From Cephalotus follicularis (taxonomy: Eukaryota; Streptophyta; Magnoliopsida; Oxalidales; Cephalotaceae): a stretch of 64,000 nucleotides of DNA. Location of the stretch: assembly GCA_001972305.1 (NCBI GenBank), contig BDDD01003358.1:1-64000 (forward strand). The letters run 5' to 3'. The notes under the pieces were generated by a model. The model was given only the letters and a program-made list of their open reading frames with translations, was not told the DNA's origin and made no database searches. Positions 45,430 to 56,709 of this stretch are shown piece after piece. Within the stretch, counting starts at the first letter, position 1. Each line of letters begins with the position of its first letter. A program made the translations under genes and the position numbers.

Positions 45430-48400
45430 TTACATTTCAAAAAGGTGGGGAAATGTCTCCCTCATTTCTTCCTCACGTTCCCACGTAGCCTCCTCCACTC
45501 CGTGAAAACGCCACAACACTTGGACCATAGGGATGGTCTTGTTCCTTAGAACCTTTTCTGTGCGATCTACTATACTCGTTGGCCTTTCTTCATAAGTCAA
45601 TCTCGGGCTAATGAATCCAGGGTCGTAGCTCAAGATGTGAGATGGGTCGGGTACGTATTTCTGTAACATGGAAACATGAAATACGTTATGCACGTCTGAC
45701 AAGCTAGGCGGTAGTGCAATCTGGTATGCTACCTCCCCCACTCTCTCCAGTATCTCGTAAGGTCCAATGTACCTCGGAGCTAACTTCCCTTTGAGGCCAA
45801 AACGGTATATCCTCTTTGAAGGCGAGATCTTCAGGAAAACATGATCTCCCTTCTCAAATTCCAGCTTCCTCCTTTTGCTGTCGGCGTAACTCTTCTGTCG
45901 ACTTTGTGCAGCCAGCAGTCTCTTCTTGATCATTTCCACCTTATCAGTGGTCTCTTGCACCAAGTCTGGTCCCAGCACTTGTTGCTCACCTACCTCATCC
46001 CAGCAAATAGGTGATCTGCATTTCCTCCCGTATAAAGCTTCATAGGGGGCCATTCCAATGCTGGTGTGGAAACTGTTGTTGTAGGAGAACTCAATCAAGG
46101 CTAGATGATCCTCCCAACTCCTAGCAAAATCAATCATGCAAGCCTGTAACATATCCTCCAGATTCTGGATCGTACGCTCGGACTGTCCGTCAGTCTATGG
46201 GTGAAATGTAGTGCTAAAATTCAAGGTTGTTCCCATAGCTGCTTGGAACTTCTTCCAGAACCTTGAAGTAAATCTAGCATCACGGTCGCAAACAATACTG
46301 ACCGACACCCCATGCAATCTCACTATCTCCCGGATATACAATCGAGCAAGCTTCTCGATAGAATATGTCATGTCATCGGAAGAAAGTGAGCGGACTTAGT
46401 AAGTCTGTCCATAACAACCCATACTGCCTCATGCTGGTTCCGTGACCTCGGCAATCCTGACACAAAGTCCATGGTCACGTGTTCCCATTTCCATTCCACC
46501 ACTGGTAGCGATTGTAGCAGTCCCGCAGGTTTCTGATGTTCAGCCTTCACTCTCTGACAGGTCAAACACCGTGCTACATATTCTGCAATCTCTCTCTTAA
46601 TACCGCTCCACCAGTAATTCTTCTTCAGGTCGTGCCAGATCTTGGAACTTCCTGGGTGGACACTGTATCTCGATTTATGAGCTTGTTGCAGAAGCTCATT
46701 CTTGATACTCTCATCATTCGGAACACATATCCTCCCCCGGAACCTCTGTATGCCATCAGTATGAACGGAGAACTCAGAATCAGCGTCAAGGTTCTCACGG
46801 ATACTCCACAAATCAGCATCACTATACTGAGCACTCAAAATACACTCGACAAGTTCCGGTTGTGCTCTCATACTCGCCACAATTACTCCACGGGAAACCA
46901 TGAACGGATTCCATCTCTGAAATTCCTCCAATAGACTCCATTGTGAAACCATAGCTCCAGCAATCATCGCTTTGCGACTCAGCGCATCAGCCACTACATT
47001 TGCCTTTCCTGGGTGGTACTGAATGTTGCAGTTGTAGTCATTGAAGAATTCCACCCATCGCCTCTGTCTCATGTTGAGTTCCTTCTGGGAAAACAAATAT
47101 TTTAAGCTCTTGTGGTCAGTAAAGATTTCAAAATTAGCTCCATAGAGGTAGTGCCTCCATTTCTGTAAGGCAAATACTATGGCCGCCAACTCTAGATCGT
47201 GTACGGGATAGTTTTCCTCGTACGACTTCAACTTTCTCGATGCGTATGCAATCACCCTACCATGTTGCATCAGAACACATCCCAATCCCTTCCCATAAGC
47301 ATCAGTGTAGACAGTAAATCCCTCATTACCCTCAGGTAATGCCAGCACTGGAGCCGAAGTCAACCGACTCTTCAATTCTTGGAAACTTGTCTTCCAAGAC
47401 TCGTCCCACACAAAGTTGGACTTCTTCTGCGTCAACTGGGTCAGTTGTGCAGCATGCTTCGAGAATCCCTCGATGAATCTGCGATAGTAGCCAGCCAATC
47501 CTAAGAAACTACGCACCTCCGTAGCATTCCTCGGTTGGGGCCAATCAACAATGCTCTCAATCTTCGAAGGATCCATTGATAATCCTTCACTCGACACTAT
47601 GTGACCTAAGAAAGTCACATGATCCAGCCAAAATTCGCACTTGTTGAATTTGGCATACAGCTGTTCCTTCCGCAATACCTGCAATACAAAATTCAAGTGC
47701 TGCATGTGTTCCTCAACTGATGATAGCTTGTTCTTAGGTCAAGCTTGGAGAATACAGTCGAGCCTTGTAACTGGCCGAACAACTCCTTAATATGTGGCAG
47801 AGGATACTTGTTCTTCACCGTCACTTGGTTCAGTAGCCTGTAATCAATGCATAACCGCATTGATCCATCCTTCTTCTTCACAAATAGAACCGGTGCTCCC
47901 CACGGTGACACACTCGGTCTGATAAAACCCTTGTCAAGATAATCCTGCAATTGAGCTTTCAAGTCCTTTAGTTCGGCAGGGGCCATTCGGTATGGTGCTC
48001 TGGATATCGGAGCAGTTCTAGGTAATAACTCAATGCTGAACTCTATGTCCCTCTCCGGTGGCAACGAAGTGAGTTCATCTGGAAATACATCAGAAAAATC
48101 ACATACAACGGGTACTTGATCAATACTGGGCGTACCTTTCGTATGATCAATCACATACGCCAAATAGCCCTCGCATCCTTGTTTAAGATATTTCTGTGCT
48201 CGTGTATATGAAATGATCAGAGCAGTAACATTCTTCTCTCCGATGAACTTGCACTCAGTCCCATCTTGAAGATAAAATGTCATCGTCTTGTTGTAGCAAT
48301 CAACACAAGCATGATGAGCATATAGCCAATCCATCCCCAAGATTACATCAAAATCTCGGATAGGCAACACTATCAAGTCAGCAGACAATTCAATTCAGCT

Positions 48401-49814
48401 ATCACGATTTCACAATCCTTCAGAACAGTATCGGATAAAAGACAAGTACCCGCAGGAGTACTCACCTCCAAACATAGGGCAATCTAGAAGTAACACCATG
48501 CAATTTACGAGCAAAACTAGATGCAATAAATGAATGTGTTGCACCAGGGTCGATCAACACATGTGCTAAAATGCCAGATATGTAAATGGTACCTCCCACA
48601 ACAGTAGTAGATTCTGGCACATCATCTTTAGATAAGGTGTAGACCCTACCTTTCATGATCCCCTTTCCGGTGTCCTTCCGCGGTTGAGCTACCGCAACGC
48701 TACCACTCGCACCAGCACTCCCCTGTTGGCTGCGTGTTTGATCCCTCATCATCGGGCATTTATTCAGCATATGATCTTGTGAACCACATCTCAAGCACTT
48801 CCCCATTTTCTTCCAGCAATCGATCTCATCATGGTTCTGACGACCGCAAAAAGTACATCCACTTGCATTCTGCTGACTATTTCAGCCAGGTGTTCTTGAT
48901 CGTGTGCGTCGAGAACCACCTTGCCCTCTGTTATCAGACTTGTTTGATTTAGCAGGATTATTGCTTCCCTGCCCTTGTGACTGTACGGCCCTCGATTGAT
49001 TAGTACGAGTCCGTTCTACCCTTCTCTCATTAGCATCCTCTTCAAGAATCATCGCCCTCTCAGCAACTTCAACAAAAGAGGTCAGCTGTAACATCAACAA
49101 TTTGGATCTGATATCTGGTCGAAGGCCCTTCAGGAACCTCCGGATCAGTCGTGACTCTCCCTCTACAAGATAAGGCGTGTGTCTGGCCAACTCTACAAAT
49201 CTGGTCTGGTACTGAGCTACCGTCATGTCTTCTTGACGTAACTCCATCAGCTCTGTCTCCCATCTGCCACGCTCTATCTGCGGTACATAAGCATCCAGAA
49301 ACTCAGACTGAAATCTGTCCCAAGTTTTGTTGAGTCCACGGGCTTCCCATTTTGCTTTTGTCCTCTCCCACCAGTACGTAGCTTCGCCCCACAAGCGGTA
49401 TACAGAAAAATTGAGCTTCTGCTCATCTGTACAGTCCAGATCAGTAAATATCTTCTCCAGACCTCTAATCCATCGCTCAGCAGCAGTAGCATTCAGCTCG
49501 CCATTAAAGGTCAGAAGGTTCTGTCGCATGAACCGCTCCAGATCTCGGCAAAATCCACCTGCATGACAAGCATCCGGTGCTGGCTGATATGCCCGTTTAG
49601 CCTCATACATCTGTCAGATCTGCTCCATGTTCGCTGCATTGGCTTGCATTTGCTGTCGGAAAAGATCAGCCAGGTTGTCAAAATTACTCCATTCCTTACG
49701 GACTGGAGGAACGTTCACTTCTTCATTCATTTGCGGAATATTTTCGGGTACTAGCGGAGCATTGAATCCGTCGTCGGCCTTACGCCTTCCTCTTCGTCCT
49801 CTTCTTGGATCCAT
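45430..49814 (-). pseudogene. Element F gag-pol, RT active site deleted
   Basis: The frame starts MDPRRGRRGRRKADD. Capsid, CCHC knuckles (one-domain frame 48806-48462), protease ([12 protein letters not shown]), N-terminal RT (48388-47693), RNase H and integrase (47705-46368) and chromodomain (46152-45430) follow in order. Damage: TGA at about 49613 and 48880 (both former CGA), frameshifts near 48470 and 48393, a 198-bp deletion near 47716 that removes the RT catalytic FLDD loop, a one-base loss near 46373 and TAG near 46196. The deletion ends fall in a CCTCAAC heptamer found at both borders in the intact copy B. Codon by codon it remains close to B. Confidence 0.88.
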
Positions 49815-49822
49815 TTAGTTTC

Positions 49823-49832
49823 CTATATGGAA
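49823..49832 (-). promoter_or_regulatory. Putative 3' splice acceptor, element F
   Basis: Minus-strand TCATTCCATATAG/GAAAC eight bases before the gag ATG (49814). The donor is GTAAGT at 52001-51996; the predicted intron is about 2,179 nt. Confidence 0.45.
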
Positions 49833-49901
49833 TGACAAAAATCATTCGGAACATTTCACCAATTTCCGAGAAACTTATCCCAGCTAGCATATACGGAATA
49901 T

Positions 49902-49913
49902 GCTCTGATACCA
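49902..49913 (-). other. Primer-binding site, element F
   Basis: Minus-strand TGGTATCAGAGC, three bases from the LTR border at 49917. Confidence 0.85.
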
Positions 49914-51254
49914 TGCTGTCACACCCCGTTATTTCAATCCATCATTGACAAGCATATATGGTGATATCAGTATTAAACATACATTCCAGCATTTCATTCA
50001 ACAGTATATAACAATATGCAGAAGCAGTCAATAAGCCAGAATATAAAATACAAACCATCCGCACGCATCCCATACTACGTGCGGGTACAAGTCAAAATTA
50101 TCCTTAACATAAGGAATACAACAAGAAAACGAGGTATGATTCGTTCGTTCATTACAATACATCAAAGAAATAACAACCTTAAAATGATAAAAGAAGCTCT
50201 CCAAGCTTCAGCAGCAAGCTCCGAACATCCTTGCTCAATCTGAAATTGTAGGGGTTAGCCGTTGTCCTCACTTGGCAAAGTAGGAAGATAAAGTATGCTG
50301 AGGCATATATGGATGCAATATGTATGACAATTTATATCAAAATAACATTTTAATGGGCCAATATATGAGCAATCATGCCAAGTGGCCATAAACAGTTCAT
50401 ATGCAAGAATACCGCACAAGGGTACAATCAATTCATTCAGTGGTTTGGGTGTCACATGTCGCTAACTCCTAGCACCAACTGTGCACCACCTAACTATCAC
50501 CCTACGCTCTGAGGATGATAGAACAGGTAACATTTACTACCGGCGTTGGCGGGTAGTTTAACAGTAATTTCTACAATTGCATACAGTGGGGTGATACTCT
50601 GGCCAACTCCTGGCACCCAGGATCACATCCATAGTCAGTGATATCCTCCATCACTCAACTACGACAGTAAGCATAGACAATCAATTCAATCAGTGCAATC
50701 AATAGCAATATTACATATATAATTAATATGCAATATCAAGTGTTTTCTTTAGAAACATACATCAGTTCAGTAATCGTACATCTCATGTGAGGAATCGATA
50801 TCAGTACAGTAGTGGTTTCCAGATGAGGAAACAAAACAGTAAGTACCTCTCATGTAGAAGGAAAATCAGTAGTTCCTTTTAACGGTAAGTGTTCTTTTGA
50901 AAATGATAGTAAATATCACAATTTGGGTATAAGTCCCATAGATGGTTTCAATCTTTAAATTATCAGTGGTAGTGGTGTTAATAGCACCAAACAGTATATA
51001 CTAACATAAGTAGTATATGTAGTAACAATAATCAAGGTTGTAGTTTTTTTGCAAATAGTAGTTCTCATTTGAAAATGATATTTAAAACCATGAATTGTGC
51101 ATATAGCACATAGTTTGTTCGATCATTGAAATATCAGTAGTAACGATGTTAAATAACATCCAACAGTGTATACTATATGATGGTAGCATATACAATTCAA
51201 TAGCAATGCAAAACAGTAGCAATTCAATCAATGTTATGCAATTTCTGCCCAGAA

Positions 51255-51366
51255 CAGTCAACTGCCCTCAAGAACCAGTCGGTTGTTGGGTTGTGTAGTC
51301 GACTACTGGGCTTTGCCAGTCGACTGGATCAATTGTGTAGTCGACTGTTTTCAATGACAGTCGACT
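51255..51366 (-). repeat. Phased TCGA array 2, element F LTR
   Basis: Core starts are 51258 (TCAA), 51279 (TCGG), 51299, 51320, 51341 and 51361; steps 21, 20, 21, 21, 20. Confidence 0.85.
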
Positions 51367-52390
51367 ATTTTTGCCCAGAATTACAGGCAGAACAGTGTAT
51401 ATGCAGTACAAGTTCAATGTCAATCAGTTCAATGCAAGCAGAAATTAACATACATGAGATGCATGATCATATCTTCCAAAACATACCACTACCCCTACCT
51501 CAATTGCTATCCCAAGATCAATTGCAAGTGATTTTTCTCTTTAAAGCTTCCAAGCTCTTTCACCAACAATCTTGCAATCTCAGCAGGTTTAATCTATGTA
51601 GTACATGCATCATGTTCTGTCATTATCCAGTAGGTTTAGCTAGCTTATTCAGCTACGATTACATACTACACAGCAGTTTATCACAATTCCATAAACCTTG
51701 ATTCCAATATCACTTTCTCTTTGTAACTCTATGACAAGCAACTTTCAATTTCAGATTAATGTGTTGACAGAGGATGAATATACACATCTAAGAGACACAA
51801 TAGGCATAACATAACTATCCAAAAGATACATTTTGAATTAAAGCTATATAATTCTCTAAGTTTCATATCCATGTTCTTACTCCCATAATACCATTTCAAA
51901 ATAATTCCAATATTGTTAGTCTTAACTATAACAGAAGATATCCAACCTTCTAGTTACCTCATTAACAATACTACTCGAGCAGGGAGTTCGAATTAACTTA
52001 CCAGGAAGGAATCCAATCTCTTTCAAGACTTTGAGCTCCACCCCCAATTCTCAATGCAAGCTCCAACAACATCCCCAGCAATTCTCCTTAATGTTTAGTG
52101 TTTCAACACTCTATCACAGCTCATGCATGGCTGATATAGGGTCTGGAGTTGGGAATTGGCCAGGCTCCATTTACTCCACAATTTCCTTTCTTCTCTCTCT
52201 CACATGCCCTTGTTTCTTACTCTTTTCTTTTCTCAAATTTGCAGGTGGCAGGCCCGCAAGGTGCAGAGCACATGCAAGGGCTTTCCTTGCATGTCATAGC
52301 AGCTGGTGCATGCCCATGACACCTGTCCTCTTGCATGCCACTCCCATTTTCTGTTTCACACATGCACAGACACCTGTTCTGTTGCAATTC

Positions 52391-52515
52391 CAGTCGACTG
52401 GATGTATTGGCCAGTCGACTGTCCACATCACACATCAGGCAGTCGACTGTTCCCCTGTGACAGTCGGCTGCCCCATCATAAACCAGGCAGTCGACTTCCC
52501 CTGGGTGGTTGTCGG
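52391..52515 (-). repeat. Phased TCGA array 1, element F LTR
   Basis: Core starts are 52394, 52415, 52443, 52464, 52491 and 52512; steps 21, 28, 21, 27, 21. Further copies are at 45086-45210 and at about 54241-54365. Confidence 0.85.
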
Positions 52516-52734
52516 CTATCAAGGGTTATTTTAGGGTTTCTTAAGTTGGATTTCCACCAAATTGCATCCCAATTCATCCAAAGGAATTACCAATCACAAA
52601 TTGTTATGATTGGATATTAAATTCAAATAAGTGCACATTTTATTAATCATTATCACAATGTACACGAATTGAATTTGCGGTTATTACATTCCTCCCTCCT
52701 TAAAGAAAATTCATCCTCGAATTTAGCCCTTACA

Positions 52735-53717
52735 TTACATTTCAAAAAGGTGGGGAAATGTCTCCCTCATTTCTTCCTCACGTTCCCACGTAGCCTCCTC
52801 CACTCCGTGAAAACGCCACAACACTTGGACCATAGGGATGGTCTTGTTCCTTAGAACCTTTTCTGTGCGATCTACTATACTCGTTGGCCTTTCTTCATAA
52901 GTCAATCTCGGGCTAATGAATCCAGGGTCGTAGCTCAAGATGTGAGATGGGTCGGGTACGTATTTCTGTAACATGGAAACATGAAATACGTTATGCACGT
53001 CTGACAAGCTAGGCGGTAGTGCAATCTGGTATGCTACCTCCCCCACTCTCTCCAGTATCTCGTAAGGTCCAATGTACCTCGGAGCTAACTTCCCTTTGAG
53101 GCCAAAACGGTATATCCTCTTTGAAGGCGAGATCTTCAGGAAAACATGATCTCCCTTCTCAAATTCCAGCTTCCTCCTTTTGCTGTCGGCGTAACTCTTC
53201 TGTCGACTTTGTGCAGCCAGCAGTCTCTTCTTGATCATTTCCACCTTATCAGTGGTCTCTTGCACCAAGTCTGGTCCCAGCACTTGTTGCTCACCTACCT
53301 CATCCCAGCAAATAGGTGATCTGCATTTCCTCCCGTATAAAGCTTCATAGGGGGCCATTCCAATGCTGGTGTGGAAACTGTTGTTGTAGGAGAACTCAAT
53401 CAAGGCTAGATGATCCTCCCAACTCCTAGCAAAATCAATCATGCAAGCCTGTAACATATCCTCCAGATTCTGGATCGTACGCTCGGACTGTCCGTCAGTC
53501 TATGGGTGAAATGTAGTGCTAAAATTCAAGGTTGTTCCCATAGCTGCTTGGAACTTCTTCCAGAACCTTGAAGTAAATCTAGCATCACGGTCGCAAACAA
53601 TACTGACCGACACCCCATGCAATCTCACTATCTCCCGGATATACAATCGAGCAAGCTTCTCGATAGAATATGTCATGTCATCGGAAGAAAGTGAGCGGAC
53701 TTAGTAAGTCTGTCCAT
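52735..53717 (-). pseudogene. Duplicated integrase-chromodomain stub of element F
   Basis: It carries the same 240-codon frame (MLQACMIDFARSWED... to FPHLFEM) and the same TAG and one-base loss as 45430-46412. It ends at 53717 inside the integrase core and abuts LTR sequence at the same LTR coordinate that abuts the Athila remnant at 44563. The shared disabling mutations show that it was copied after F had already decayed. Confidence 0.88.
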
Positions 53718-54537
53718 CCATGTTCTTACTCCCATAATACCATTTCAAAATAATTCCAATATTGTTAGTCTTAACTATAACAGAAGATATCCAACCTTCT
53801 AGTTACCTCATTAGCAATACTACTCGAGCAGGGAGTTCGAATTAACTTACCAGGAAGGAGTCCAAGCTCTTTCAAGACTTTGAGCTCCACCCCCAATCCT
53901 CAATGCAAGCTCCAACAACATTCCCAGCAATTCTCCTTAATGTTTAGTGTTTCAACACTCTATCACAGCTCATGCATGGCTGATATAGGGTCTGGAGTTG
54001 GGAATTCGCCAGGCTCCATTTACTCCACAATTTCCTTTCTTCTCTCTCTCACATGCCCTTGTTTCTTACTCTTTTCTCTTCTCAAATTTGCAGGTGGCAG
54101 GCCTGCAAGGTGCAGAGCACATGCAAGGGCTCTCCTTGCATGTCATGGCAGCTGGTGCATGCCCACGACACCTGTCCTCTTGCATGCCACTCCCATTTTC
54201 TGTTTCACACATGCACAGACACCTGTTCTGTCGCAATTCCAGTCGACTGGATGTATTGGCCAGTCGACTCTCCACATCACGCATCAGGCAGCCGACTGTT
54301 CCCCTGTGACAGTCGGCTGCCCCTTCATAAACCAGGCAGTCGACTTCCCCTGGGTGGTAGTCGGCTGTCAAGGGTTATTTTAGGGTTTCTTAAGTTGGAT
54401 TTCCACCAAATTCCACCCCAATTCATCCAAATCAATTACCAATCACAAATTGTAATAATTGGACATTAAATTCAAATAAGTGCACATTTTATTAATCATT
54501 ATCACAATGTACACGAATTGAATTTGTGGTTATTACA
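53718..54537 (-). mobile_element. Third LTR tail of element F
   Basis: CCATGTTCTTACTCCC to GTGGTTATTACA. It is similar to 51868-52688 but with scattered differences, so it was not produced by the same recent duplication. It has its own array 1 (about 54241-54365). Confidence 0.8.
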
Positions 54538-55094
54538 CAATCAACCTTTTGAGAGTATCAAGGTGTGACAGGATAGGTTGTACCTAGGCTAAATCACTAA
54601 TTTGTTCTGTTAATCAAAGACAGTCTTTAACCAATCAAGCTTTTGAGAGTATCAAGGTGTGACAAGATAGGTTGTACCTAGGTTAATTCGGTAAATTTTC
54701 TAAGCTAAACTGAACGCGTGCCTTGAATTTGAATATATATATACATGCGGGGATTCTCACATCTACGGGATTGTTGTTTCATATTACTTTTCTTATTTAT
54801 TTATTTTGTTAGTTTACGTTAGATATTTAATTTGAATTGTTTAGTTTTTTATTAAATTAATTTAATCCAAATCAGTCCTCTTTCAATTCATTTTATTTGC
54901 ATTGTTAGCTTAGATAAAATTAATTTCGTATTCGTTATTTTTGTTTAGTTGCATCCTAAGTTTATTTTTATAGCATCTCCTTTCAGCTCTTCGTGGGAAC
55001 GATCCCTACTTCCACTTGCTAAATTGTTAGATTAGGGTAATTTTGATTCGGCCTAACGACACCCATCATTTAACAGCCTGTAATCAATGCATAG
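54538..55094. other. LTR-like remnant, unassigned
   Basis: No coding domain. It starts with a roughly 94-bp tandem duplication (TTTTGAGAGTATCAAGGTGTGAC at about 54547 and 54641). Towards the right, CTTCGTGGGAACGATCCCTAC and CCTAACGACACCCATCA look like the 3' end of a plus-strand Athila- or Copia-type LTR. The last 20-25 bases (CAGCCTGTAATCAATGCATAG) match the minus strand of chromovirus RT (compare about 47835). It could be the right end of element E. Confidence 0.4.
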
Positions 55095-55351
55095 TGTTCA
55101 CGTAAAAAGAATGTTTTAAAATTTATAGCCGCAAGTGCACGGATCATGAAGTAACGGGTCGAACGCAGGGAAACATTAAACTAGATATAATACATTCAAC
55201 TTAGGCGAAGTATACCAATTTTGAGATAAACTATCGAACTAATGAATAGAAGCTAAGAAAATATATAATGAAAAAACCGGTTTTAGGGGATAGAAACTCA
55301 CCGTAGATTGTATTGAACAATTCCATTAAATTTGAACGATCATACCTTGAT

Positions 55352-55514
55352 AATCAGCAGTAGCTAGGTCGATGCGGAGTGCAACTGTGATGACAAGACG
55401 TATGAGTAGACATGCTAGGTCTATACGAAGTACGGCAACGGCGGCAAGACGTATGAGTAGACATGCTAGGTCTATACGAAGTGTGTTCGTTGTTGGCAAA
55501 TCGTATGAGTAGAC
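55352..55514 (-). repeat. 51-bp minisatellite in element G LTR
   Basis: CAAGACGTATGAGTAGACAT recurs at 55394 and 55445, with partial units on each side, about three copies of a 51-bp unit. Because 51 is a multiple of three, the minus-strand frame shows a 17-residue repeat (LRIDLACLLIRL...). The same repeat is in the other LTR at about 63410-63530. Confidence 0.7.
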
Positions 55515-55801
55515 TCCGTTGATTGAATTAATCACCATTTATTCACCAACTTTCATCTTCACCGACAAGATGTTTGTGGATTTTAATTAGACAGACAAAG
55601 TGTGTGCGAAGGCAGAAATAGTGAAGAACAAATCAAATATTCAAGGATTTTTATTGACGGAATTGAAACAATAACAATCTAGGCTTTGTTCTTCCCCAAA
55701 ACCTTGAGAAGTTTAGCTACTAAACATTGTGAAATAAAACTAAAATTGATAAAAATAGGGTTTCTACCAGCCTCTCCTCTCTACTCTGCTGTCATTGCAT
55801 T

Positions 55802-55810
55802 CTTTTTATA
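55802..55810 (-). promoter_or_regulatory. TATA box, element G 3' LTR
   Basis: Minus-strand TATAAAAAG. The other LTR has the same at 63833-63841. The TCGA array begins about 90 bp upstream. Confidence 0.6.
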
Positions 55811-55897
55811 CTACAAAACTGATCAAAAATGGAAATAAAGCAATCCTAGTTACAAAAACTGGCAAAAAATCTAACTTTCTATTTTTGCTGCAGAAGA

Positions 55898-56196
55898 AGA
55901 CGTCGATCCCCATCAAAGACGTCGATGTCTTTTTGGTAAAAATCGTGTTTTGCTGAGATGCGCGTGAAAGACATCGATCCCTAAGATGAAAGACGTCGAT
56001 GTCTTTTGTTCCAAAAGTTACAGGTCGATTTTATACAAAGACGTCGATCCCTATGATGAAAGACGTCGATGTCTTTATCATATCTCTTGAAGATAAGTTG
56101 CAATTCTCAGAAAAGACGTCGATCCTCAACAAAAGACGTCGACACGTTCTCTTCAATCCCAGAAAATACATCGATCCCTATCAACAACATCGACAC
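55898..56196 (-). repeat. Paired GACGTCGAT sites in element G LTR
   Basis: TCGA cores start at about 55903, 55922, 55974, 55996, 56025, 56044, 56066, 56119, 56139, 56171 and 56190. They mostly form pairs 19-22 bp apart. In plus sense the first site of a pair reads GACGTCGATCCC and the second AAAGACGTCGATGTCTTT, which is nearly palindromic. The second LTR shows the first pair at 63919-63950. Confidence 0.8.
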
Positions 56197-56709
56197 TTTT
56201 TACTCTGTTTCTGCCGAATTTGTCAATTCTTCAATCTTTACTCTTTCAAGCTCCAATTTGCACAATTTTGGGTAGTATTCTTGCACTTTTGTACTTATGC
56301 ACTTGTATCTGAAAATCAATATAACACAACCAAAGTAGTCTATTCCAAGCATAAAAATATAACAAATAACTCATTAAAAACCACACATTTTTATGCTAAA
56401 CAAATACGCCCATACTTAACCTTTGGTTGCCCTCAAGCAAACAAAATAGAAAGTAAAAACCAAAAAACACATGCAAACATAAAAATAAAAACTAATTGCA
56501 CACAGAAGAACATAAACAAAAACCTAACTCACTTTCGTAGGAATCACGATTGCATTTAGCTTATGCAACAAGCCGTTAAACCCATAGGTGGCCCTAGTGG
56601 ACGAGTTTTGTCTCGTGAGTGTTTTCTAAGCGAATAAATACACAAAATTCAGTTCATCAAATCTTTGAAAACAGGTAAAATGTATCTATACTAAAAAATT
56701 CATAGAACA

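Larger units (their letters stand above)
49917..52688 (-). mobile_element. Element F complete LTR
   Basis: 2,772 bp, TGTCACACCCCG to TTATTACA. Its outer 821 bp (51868-52688) belongs to the duplicated segment. It has the hairpin block (50535-50556), array 2 (51255-51366), a donor, a TATA-like box (52133-52139) and array 1 (52391-52515). Confidence 0.88.
44563..54537 (-). mobile_element. Element F: rearranged chromovirus with three LTR tails
   Basis: Minus-strand order from the right: LTR tail (54537-53718), integrase stub (53717-52689), complete LTR (52688-49917), PBS, gag-pol remnant (49814-45430), polypurine tract, truncated 3' LTR (45383-44563). Segment 44563-46412 and segment 51868-53717 agree throughout the parts I compared, including the 240-codon and 167-codon frames, at a constant offset of 7,305 bp. 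This is not a simple LTR-body-LTR insertion. Confidence 0.85.
55095..56709 (-). mobile_element. Element G 3' LTR
   Basis: 1,615 bp. On the minus strand it begins TGTTCTATGAAT next to the polypurine tract and ends GTGAACA. From U3 inward it holds a TCGA array (55898-56196), a canonical TATA box (55802-55810) and a 51-bp minisatellite (about 55352-55514). Confidence 0.82.

Noticed and set aside
55999-56559. 186-codon plus-strand frame in the G LTR
   Set aside because: It is antisense to the element, covers the GACGTCGAT array and is Lys/Asn-rich from AT-rich sequence.
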